Assembly: GCA_916700875.1 (NCBI GenBank)
Contig: CAKAKS010000039.1
Span: 27,684,315-27,748,314 of the forward strand
Source: Sebastes aleutianus
Lineage: Eukaryota; Chordata; Actinopteri; Perciformes; Sebastidae
Direction of reading: 5' to 3'
DNA: 64,000 nucleotides
Shown: positions 47,101 to 58,600 of the stretch, one piece after another
Layout: the number at the start of each line of letters is the position of its first letter
How positions within the stretch are numbered: position 1 is the first letter of the stretch
Notes under the pieces: generated by a model
The model's database searches: none
What the model saw: the letters and a program-made list of their open reading frames with translations, nothing else
Told to the model about the DNA's origin: nothing
Translations under genes and position numbers: made by a program

Positions 47101-50100
47101 CAGCTGCAGGTCTGTGATCAACAACTGACATTTTTTTGAGTGCACTGTTTGCTGATATAACTACAAACACGTGGTGGATGTTTGCTTTTCAGTTGTCCAA
47201 ACATTCATTGTACATACGGTATATACAATCTAGCTTCTTCTAGTTTCTCTTTCAGTCTGACTGCCAGTGTATGTGGTTCAGTATAAAATGATCATAAAAC
47301 TCTGCCAGCACTGGTAGAAAGTGCTGTCTACCACAACTGAAGATGGAACTCTGCAGCAATAGGAGAGAACATTCTCCCTATTTTTTTTAAATAATATATA
47401 TATATATATATACGTATATATATATACGTATATATATATATTTTGGTGTGAGTGTCACCAAAAAGAAGAAATTATCAGAAGAAAAACTGGACGTAATTGA
47501 TTATGATGCACGTGAATTATATAGAGGAAAATAACTCTGGATTCAGCTATTAGTGAATTTTACAACTTTTAGGACATAATGATTTAAATGAGGGCTATTT
47601 AAGTGTTCGTACGGGGAAGTTGATTTACCTCGGGAAAAAAAAAATCCTCAGATTTACAGATGTCTCTTTATGCCACAGATTCATTGGCGTTTTCAGTCCA
47701 AAAGCAGCAGTGCTGTTGTCAAAAAAGCACCGGAGTTTTGTCTCTTTGCTTCTGTACTCTTTGCCATAACTGTCTGTGACTTCCTGTCTTAATGCCATGA
47801 TGTAGCGTCTTTCTGTCTCTCTGTCTGACTGACTGCATGCACACAGGTTAACTCATTGTAGCCTGAACGGTGACAACTTGGAGAGACTGCTCGAGATCCT
47901 ACAGCAGGGTCCTCAACTGTCTCACCTGGAGTATGTGCCATACACAAACCCAGTCTTACTCATACATTAGCAAGCAACCATGTACTGAGCATACATACCG
48001 GTACCAGTGCTTGCAATGGATGCTGAGTTATTCTTTTTTTTGACTGCAGTTTATCAAGGAACCAACTGGAAGATGAAGGAGTGAAGCGTTTTGTGGATTC
48101 TCTACAAAAGCTTAAAATCACCAGCTGTGTAAAGTAAGATACATTTTGTGAAATATTGATTATTACCATTTTCAGTTCTATATTCATTTTTACCCGCTGT
48201 ATAAAAAACAAAACTACGGAGCCCCCCTAGACCCCTAGGAGAAAATGTTATTAATTCGTTCACTCACAAATTACTTCATAGTGCTCTTCCTCCAATCATT
48301 CCTACAACACATGTCATCCACAGAATGTAGTTAGAGTATGACGGTAATATAACAGATATTGGGTTAAATATCAAATAACACTTTTCTGGTCTTTAATGTG
48401 TCTTCATCCACAGTTTGAGCAACAATGGTCTGACCCAGCTGGGGCTGTTGGATGTGGCCAGCACACTGTGTACCTGTAACAACGTCTCTGCTGTAGAAGT
48501 CAGGTAAGTCTGTGCATTGTGGACATGAGTGAACTAAGGGCCAAGAAAAGAGAAAGCAATTAAATAAATTGTTGTAAGCATGAAAAACTGTAAGAATTAA
48601 CAAAGTATTCATCCCTGTCTGTCTCTTTGCCCATGGACTCAACTTTCTGATGTCTGCTGGTAGTTTGGGAGCAGAGGAGAGGTGTCTCATCTGGTTTACA
48701 CAATATGAAGGTTGTGTAAAAACGCTGAGGTAGGACAAGAATCCATAATTACAATAGTACAAGTAACTACCATTCAGTCATTATGCAGAGGCTTTCCGTT
48801 TGATTCTTAAATTAAAGGGATAATTCAGATTTTTTTGAAGTGGGGTTGTATGAGGTACTTATCCATAGTCCGTGTATTACCTACAGTAGATGGCGGTCGA
48901 CACGTCCCCAGTTTGGAGTACCAGCACGGAAGCAAAGCAATGTACTGCTGTGGAAGGCGGCAGCCGCAAAACGTAGTTTAGCCACCTAAAAAAAATCCAA
49001 ATCAATTTAAGTGTATGCTATATTTAGATAATTTTACCTTGCCGTCAGACAGCCCTTTCCAACTGAAGCTGTTATCTATGCTCTCTTCGAAGCCACCAGA
49101 CTCCATTGACAAAAATAGTAATTTTACTTTGATAGTGGCTTCAGTTCCCCGTCAGAAAATATTCCTAATACAGCACACTACAGTACACTTCAACTGATAC
49201 TGACTTTTTTTAGGTGGGCCTTTCTTTTAGGTGCCTAAAATACATTTTGCTGCTGCCCCTCTCTCCTTCTCAAAACTGGGGTGTGTGCTGACCACCATCT
49301 ACTGTAGGTAATGCACTGACTATGGATAAGTACCTCATACAACCCCACTTCAAAAAATCCGAACTATCCCTTTAACCTTAACCAAACGTGCCCCTTTAAT
49401 GTGTGGAGCACAATGTATGAGGTGTTCCTTATCTAATACCCCATTTAACAGAACTCATCACTATAGCTTAGAATAACTGCAGATTTTTCTGTGAAATTTC
49501 TAGACAGTTTGAACCTGATATTTCAGCACGAGATACATCAGAGGTATCAGGTTTCTTTCTTTCTTTGTTGTCTGACAAGGTAGTTTAAAGGTTTCACTGC
49601 ACATTGCATTCATCAGTTTGGCAATATTTTAAAAGAGTTGAGTTATTCTTTGTTTGTTCTCTCCCCTCCTATCTTTTCTGCCTCTGTGCCAGTGTCAGAG
49701 AGAGTAGTTTGGAACTTGAACATCTGGTCAGATTAGCGGACATTGTGTCTGACTGTCCCAGTCTGACCAAACTGGAGTAAGTACACCTCCATCTTCAGAC
49801 CTTTTTATACTGTAACTCTCATCATATGAAAAGCTTCTCTATGACTTCAACTTTTGAGGAATTTCCCCGCTGTGGGACTAATAAAGGATTATCTTATTTT
49901 ATCTTATTTAGGAAAACAGACTTTGTGTTTTTTTTAAATAGAAATGTAAGTGCTTAAATGAAAAAATTCTTTGTCTTTTGAAACCCATTTCAAAAACCCT
50001 ATCCTTAACTCCTGAAGAATTAACATTTCAAACAAGGTATAAACAGGTTTATTTTTGATTCAACAGACTGAGGAAATGTTTTTTTTATCATTATTGATGT

Positions 50101-53100
50101 TTTTTTTTGACAAATTTAATGTGAGTATATGAATATAAATTATCTGAAGGACATCTACTAATTAAAGTGTCTAAAGTTGTTCAGTGTTTATTTTCTACTC
50201 TGTGGTTGGTCCACAGATTCAGGAACAACTTGCTGCAGTCAGATTGGATTGAAGACTTTGTGAAGCAGTTAAACAGCATTCAGAGAGGATTCAGTGTCAG
50301 GTAAGAAGGAATACAGTAGATGTAGCCTGTATAGCCTATTGACATAGCTTGATTCTTCCACTTCAACACTAGTGACTTATTAACCAGAGAGCAAGTTGTG
50401 TCAGTATTCCCTCTGTAATTTTGAAGCAGTGATGGGGGGAGAACTTTTAGCTTTGCTTTTTGTCAGCATGCAATCCATATTGTATTTTAATCTTGGCTAA
50501 ACACATCTCCGTGTTTCTGTCCAAACAGTTAAACGAACTGGTGTTGAACTACTGAATTCTATTGTTGAAATACTGAGCTGTATCAGAGTCTCTCTTTCTT
50601 GTCAGTATTGAGGAAGATTGGATCAGATCTGAGGAAGCTGTTAGTTTGTTGTGTCGCTGTCTCTGTGATCTCAGCAGCAACATACACACTATCAGGTCAG
50701 ATACGCAACTGCATGAGAGTAAACACATGTTGGCAGACTGTACACTATTTGTAATGAATCCAGACTGTATATATAGATGGACGACGCGTCTCTACTTCGT
50801 CCCAATGTACAAAAGTGAAGCCAAAATATCCTTGATACGGGAGCTGCAATCTTGAGATTTTCACGCCATTTGGAGCCAGAGTCTGGGCAGTAGTGATCGG
50901 GGGGCTGGAGCCGCGGTAGCTAAACTAAACATAACATCTCTATATCTACATTTATGATCAAATTGACACATGTTCTATTACATAGACTTGTAACTGTTAT
51001 GGAAAGTTAAAGTTACATCTCTTCTCTCGTACAATTCCCGAGCCTCCGGCTGCACAACTACTTCACTCAGAGTAGCTATCAATCACGATGTCCCATCCCC
51101 TTTTCATAGCATCAAATAACTAATTAAAAAACAAACTAATCAGAAAAATGAACATCAAAAATTCATCAGCGTGTAAAATATACCTAAAATGACATAAGCC
51201 ATCTTTGCGAAAAATGTATGTACTCTGTACTATTAGTTTGGCCCATGTCCCATTCGCTAATAGAGGGGGCAGGATTTATGTCCTATACTGCAGCCAGCCA
51301 CCAGGGGGCGATCAAGATGTTTTGGCTTCACTTTTGGGGAGCTGTCACTTCGTCCATTTTATATACATTCTATGGGTATAACACATATTTAAACATATTC
51401 AAACTTGCTGTAGAATGTCCCACATCACCATAGGTGTGTTGTGATGTGTAAGTAGCTTTTGCATTTACTTTGCAGGGTTCACCACACCACGCTACACCTG
51501 TCTTTGATGAAGTCCACTGAACTGACCTCAGTCAGGTAATATATTTGTGTTGCATGTTTAAATTAAAGTCCCCCTCCACTCGGATATTTGTTTAGCTTTT
51601 TGTTCCTTCACTTGAATGTTGAATGAATGGTGTATGTGCCGAGTTTGACACCATAACACCATCTTTTGAAGTGGGAATGTTTATGTGTACTTAACTTAAA
51701 TCTGAGTTTAAAGCAGCAGGATTTTATGAAATCACAACTAGTTATGAAGCCAGTCATATGATGTGGAAACTTGAATTCTCCAGTGCACAAACACAGAGAA
51801 TTCAGAGAAGTAGGAGACATCTTGCAAAGTTCTGGATATATTATATAGCATTTTTGGTTCATGTGTTCTTGTGTTTTCAGTGATAACTCTGAAGATCTGA
51901 CTCCATCAATGGCCACAGAAAAAATCGGGTACTTTTGTCCTTTAAATGCACTACACTAAACATTGGATAGCAAAGTTAATACCGTGAAGTGATGCACAAC
52001 TTCATCACAGTCCCACTGTTCTACTGGCATAATATCAACTCAATCAATTGCCTTCCGGAAATATAAATAAAGTTGGCCATTATCGAGCCAGTGTTCGTAG
52101 TTTTGTAAATTGTGTCTTATGAAACAAAATGCTTGCAGATGTTGCACGTCACAGAAAACAAGATATGTATTGTTTCAAAGGCTTGTGAATTCACTGGAGA
52201 CCAAAATGTTTTGGGGTATAGAAAAGAGCCTAACTGTATCGTTAATAATCTCTCCTCTCCTCTCCTCTCCTCTCCTCTCCTCTCCTCTCCTCTCCTCTCC
52301 TCTCCTCTCCTCTCCTCTCTTCTCCTCCTCCCCTCCCCTCCCCTCCTCTCCTCTCCTCTTCTCTCCTCAAGCCTCGTGGACTGTGCAGTCGAGGGGTATC
52401 AGCTTGCATCTATGAAGAGCATCATCCCGAGGTGTCCTTTACTGACAGAGCTTGAGTTAGTACTCTCTATATATCTATAATATGCACATGGCAGTGTGCA
52501 AGAGAAGAAACAAAGACAAAATAGATCCTGATTGTTCTTATTATTCACAGTTTTTCCCACAACAGCCTGGATATAGAGGGAGCTGAGTTTCTCTGTTCTG
52601 TTCTGCCCTCGCTGCCAAATCTCACTTCTCTCAGGTGAGAGCTTTTATTCACATTTGACACTTTCACTAATGTCTGTATTTAAGTTCCAGCATGACAAGC
52701 AGCTGCTTTTGTCTTCTGCAGTATTGGTTCCAAAGAGGCTTGTGTGACTGTGGTTGAGAAGCTCTCAGAGGCCTTGTTGCAGGCTAAAGCCGTTCAATGC
52801 CTAAAGTGAGCATCACATACACAAGCACATTTTATGACTTGTCTGGAGCATTTTCATTTTGAAAAAAGAAAAAAAAAAAAAAACTCAAGCACTGTATGAC
52901 ATGGTTGAAGTGGATAATCAGCACAATTTTCTTTTTATGTTTATGAATTTAAATGAAATCTTAATTTTTCCCTCTCCCAGTCTGTCAGGTCATGTGATTG
53001 GTGACACAGCAGCCCACATTATGACCAAAATGATGCCCCGCCTAAGATCACTCAAGTGAGCATTTAACATTCATCACAATAATATTTCTGTAGAAGTGTG

Positions 53101-55575
53101 CGTTATATTCATTGATCAATCGTTACCATGTAAAAGAAATAACGCGCTTATAATGTGGAACTTACTCATGGGATTGTGTTAATTTTTTTCAACAATCTCA
53201 TACAGTATATGAACGTTAGATAATGGGTGCGTTCCAACACTCATACTACTGTACCATACTATTTAGTATGCCAGAAAAAGCTTGAGAATGTCCCATTCAA
53301 GGTTTATGTTAGCATCAAGTGTAGTTGTCCGGCAGATTAAATGATCAACGGCCAAAATGTCTGTTGGGAAATATGCCAAATAAATAAACATATTAATTAA
53401 TAGCATATTAAATAGCCTAATGTTGTACAATATGTTGCCAAGACAACTGAAATATAAACTTGTATTGTACAAAAATGCCTTTGCTTCGCTGTGCTTCTAA
53501 TCCAAGACACTTTTTGTCAAATTCAGTGACTATCTCCTCCCGGTCCACTGGCTGTCTGCTCTGTGTGTGCACTAAAAAAAATCTTCATTTAACTTAATTG
53601 ACGTTATGTAAAATGTAGGTTATTATATGGTTATTTAAAACATATGTCCGGTAGTTGTTCTATATGGCCGTCATTCTGGAATATTAACAGCCATATTGGC
53701 TGTCAAAAAAAAAAAAGTACCGTAAATCCTGGTCCCAATACATATAGTATGTCAAATCCGGTATGCCATAAACACCAGACCGCCTACTGCACCTGGTCGC
53801 ATTTTTGCAGTATGTAAGCCAGCATGCTTTCGCAATACACGCGATCCTCTGTGCAGCAGAACATATGTCACATCGACTGAGCCGCTGAGAGAGCACAGCC
53901 TGATGACAGCTCATTGACACACAACACATTAAAAAGTTATCGGATATATGAGCAAAAGGTCAAAGTTCAAAGCGCAATGTTATGGCGAAGTAGTCCCAGT
54001 TGTATGCATACTGCATGCAACAGTACAAACTTTGTAAGGGCAGCTGCAGTACACCCCTAAAAGTAAAAAGACAAACTATACGATTTGGAATGCAGCCTGT
54101 TTCACCGTTGGATTTGTCTTCTCTAGTCTGTCTCATTGTGAGTGGTCAGCGGCTGGAGGTCTGCGGCTCATCGAAGCGCTAGGAGAGTGTGTCAGTCTGG
54201 AAGGCCTTTGGTAAGACACGCACTTGCATATGAATAAATATGTGTACAAACATGTCTGAGTACAGATAGAGTGGCTTCTATAAGGTCTTGAAGTTCAAAG
54301 TAAGTCTCTTTCTGTGTATGCGTCTCTGTGTTTAATGTGTATATTTATGTGTGTTTCTGTGCACCCCCCCCAAGTCTGGACTCCTTGAAGCTGAATGAGG
54401 AGAGCATGGTGTGCCTGGCACAGGCACTAAGGAATATCAACTCTATACGCAGCCTCAAGTAAGAAACACCATCTGCCTGCTCTCTACTGTAGCAGTCTCA
54501 TTAGAACTGACCTTTACAAGTAATTTTAATGGCTAATCTAATATAATGCTGCCTGTTTATAGCTTGTCATTATGTAGTTGTAAGTATTTTCATTTATTAA
54601 GTGGAGCTAAGCCAGGCATGCTATTTCAGGTAGACATCTTTATATCTAGTGCGACGGTCATATGGATACACTTAACTCACGCATATCCAGTGCCACTCCA
54701 GTAATCTGGTCTATTTATGATTTGCTCACACGGTAACTGCCAAAGCTGCTGCTTACTCTAACTGCTCACATTGCAGCCACCGTTGCTGCAGCTCGTCATA
54801 CCAGCTTGTCGTCGGCTCCACATGAACGCACATAAGTGTGATCCCACAATCCCCCCCCTTCCTCTGGGGGAAATTTACCATTCCCAGTTCTGTCATAGTG
54901 CTAAGTTGTAAACTGTAGCTCACTGATGAGCTGCAAGGTCAGAACTTAGACTGCAGATGGCGATGCTGTTTATACAGCGTTTGAATACATGTCATACTTA
55001 CATGGATATAAATCCTCCTCACATGAGAGATATGCACGAGTTTCCGAGTGCATATCAACAATCAACAATTACCCTGAGGATTTGATGATTGCTTGGTTGA
55101 ACAGTAAATTTGACCCTTTGTGCACTGTGTGTGTGTGTGTGTGCCAGGCTGAATAAGATTGCAGCAATGGGACCATCAGAAGAAAACAGGTTGCTAGAGC
55201 TCCTAGCTGCTATGGAGGGACTCGCACAAACAGAGGAGATAGAGTGAGCACACATTCATTCACCTCATTTAAGTCTGTCATAAAAGAAAGGTTGTCATCA
55301 GTGATGTTGGATGTGTCCTTTCTCTTGTTGTGTCAGGTTGGAGGGCTGGAGGATGGCTGATAGAGGAATAGAACAGCTGATCAGACTCCTTCCTATCTGG
55401 ACGGAGCTCAGGAAGATCAGGTAGGCAGGAAGGTCATATTGTCAAAGAGAGGGTAGATTAACCCCATGATAGGGACTTACAGTACTGTGGCCTTTTATCA
55501 ACAGTGTCACGTTTCAAAAACCTTTGAATGCCCGTCTTGTCTGTATGACACTGTGTATGTTCAGATTATTCTAAT

Positions 55576-55635
<60 letters not shown>

Positions 55636-58600
55636 CAGACAGACGTGGACAAAATTGTTGGTACCCTTCCGTTAAAGAAAGAAAAACCCACAATGGTCAC
55701 TGAAATAACTTGAAACTGACAAAAGTAATAATAAATACAAATTTACTGAAAATTAACTAATGAAAATCAGATATTGTTTTTGAATTGTGGTTCAACAGAA
55801 TAATTTTAGAAAACAAACTAATGAAACTGGCCTGGACAAAAATGATGGTACCCTTAACTTAATAATTTGTTGCACAACCTTTTGAGGCAATCACTGCAAA
55901 CAAGCGATTTCTGTAACTCTCAATGAGACTTCTGCACCTGTCGACAGGTATGTTGGCCCAGTCCTCGTGAGCAAACTGCTCCAGCTGTCTCAGGTTTGAA
56001 GGGTGCCTTCTCCAGACTGCATGTTTCAGCTCCTTCCACAGATGTTCAATAGGATTTAGATCAGGGCTCATAGAAGGCCACTTCAGAATAGTCCAATGTT
56101 TTGTTCTTAGTCATTCTTGGGTGTTTTTAGCTGTGTGTTTTGGGTCATTATCCTGTTTGAGGACCCATGACCTGCAACTGAGACCGAGCTTTCTGACACT
56201 GGGCAGCACATTTCGCTCCAGAATGCCTTGATAGTCTTGAGATTTAATTGTACCCTGCACAGATTCAAGACACCCTGTGCCAGATGCAACAAAGCAGCCC
56301 CATAACATAACCGAGCCTCCTCCATGTTTCACTGTAGGTACAGTGTTCTTTTCTTTGTATGCTTCATTTTTGCGTCGGTGAACATAGAGCTGATGTGACT
56401 TGCCAAAAAGCTCCAGTTTTGTCTCATCTGTCCAAAGGACATTCTCCCAGAAGCTTTGTGGCTTGTCAATATGCATTTTGGAAAATTCCAGTCTCGCTTT
56501 TTTATGATTTGGTGTCCTCCTCGGTTGTCTTCCATTAAGTCCACTTTGGCTCAAACAGTGACGGATGGTGCGATCTGACACTGATGTACCTTGACCTTGG
56601 AGTTCACCTCTAATCTCTTTGGAAGTTGTTCTGGGCTCTTTGGTTACCATTCGTATTATCCATCTCTTCAATTTGTCATCAATTTTCCTCTTGCGGCCAC
56701 GTCCAGGGAGGTTGGCTACAGTCCCGTGGACCTTAAACTTCTGAATAATATGTGCAACTGTAGTCACAGGAACATCAAGCTGCTTGGAGATGGTCTTATA
56801 GCCTTTACCTTTAACATGAAGGTCTATAATTTTCTTTCTAATCTCCTGAGACAACTCTCTCTTTGGCTTTCTGTGGTCCATGTTCAGTGTGGTACACACC
56901 ATGATACCAAACAGCACAGTGACTACTTTTCACCCTTTAAATAGGCAGACTGACTGATTACAAGTTTGAAGATACCTGTGATGCTATTTACAGGACACAC
57001 CTTAGTTTAACATGTCCCTATGGTCACATTATTTTACATCTTTTCTAGGGGTACCATCATTTTTGTCCAGGCCAGTTTCATTAGTTTGTTTTTTAAACTG
57101 ATTCTTTTGAGCCACAATTCAAAAGCAATATCTGATTTTCATTAGTTCATTTTCAGTAAATTTTTATTCATTATTACTTTTGTCAGTTTCAAGTTATTTC
57201 AGTGATCATTGTGGGTTTTTCTTTCTTTAACGGAAGGGTACCAACAATTTTTTCCACGTGTGTACATCATTTGTTATATTATAATCCTGCAGATAATTAT
57301 TATATGGCTCTTGATGACTGCAGAGCCGTTGTTAAGTTGTTGAAAAAGTTTCTTGGATCACGTGAGCACACTTTGCTCGGTGTCTTGTGTAAACTATTCA
57401 CGCAGCGGTTATACTAGAGACAAGTAGGGCTGCACGATTTTGAGAAAATATCTAATTTTGATTATTTTGACTGATATTTCAATTGTGATATGATTTGCAA
57501 TATTAGTTATTAATAATATTATTATTAATATGTTTTTTTTTTTTTTTGTTTTTTTTTAATTTTTACATCATTATTCTTATTTTCATTGAAAAACATATCG
57601 AAATGATTATTGTGTGATTTTTGCGGGGATCTGTACCAAACATGTTTTCTTAAGCCTGTAGAATATGATTTTGTAAGCCAAGACATCTCTGCAGCACCAC
57701 AATATTTAATTTAAAATGGTATTTTGACACACACTTTGCCTTTAACAAATACTGCGACTTGAACATTTTAGTAGGCCATGTTACAATTTATATTCAATTT
57801 TGATTAATTGTGCAGGCCGAGAGATACGACATGATATCCCTCCTAACATACCGGCCATTTTACTAACTGTCATGACCTACTTTATGGGGACCAGCTGCTT
57901 CCATTGAAATCTACTATATAAATAAACTTGCCCTGCCTGTATAATGTGTTATGGTTACAAATTGCTTCATGGCTCCTGATAAACATTGAGGATCATCGAG
58001 CGCCGCCCAGTGGTAGTATCAGAGAAGACACTGTGGCAGCTGCCTGTGCATTCTGCCTCCTGCCTATTTATAGAGACACTACTTGTTTTACATTTAATGT
58101 TTTGTATGTGTCCGTCTTCCAGCCTATCAAAGAACCTTATCAGCGACCAATCAGGAGACATGCTATTGGAGGCTTTGAACAGCTGTAGTCACCTGGAAGA
58201 GCTCAAGTAAGGACATGCTTTTTTATGTAAATGCTTTTTTGGAAAACCAATGAAACACCCTGTCAGAGGTGAAAGTTCTGTCATACATTCATCCACATTT
58301 GCTCTGCTTGTATGCAATCAGTGTGCCCCAGGCTCCTTTTTTCCACTTGGAGGTTTGCTATCCTGGAAATAATCCATATAAACTGTTTAGCTGTATTACT
58401 TATTATTGTATTATTTGCATCATGTATATTTTAGTTAAAGAGAATAATAGAAATTAAATACTTTTGCATGTTTGTATCCGTACAGAATGACAACATGTGG
58501 TTGTGTTTTCTTCCAGTCTGTCTAGCAACAGTCTCGGTGATCTCACTGCTGCCAGGATGGCCCTCGTTCTACCGTCACTGACACATATCACTTTGTTGGA

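Noticed and set aside
52110..52480. Two overlapping frames of 101 and 122 codons with (LLSSP)n repeats
   Set aside because: They are made of the CCTCT microsatellite before exon 52372 and have no independent start context or family.
55859..56071. A separate 70-codon gene (MSPDLNPIEHLW...)
   Set aside because: It is the C-terminal part of the Tc1-like transposase after the premature stop, in the same frame, not an independent gene.
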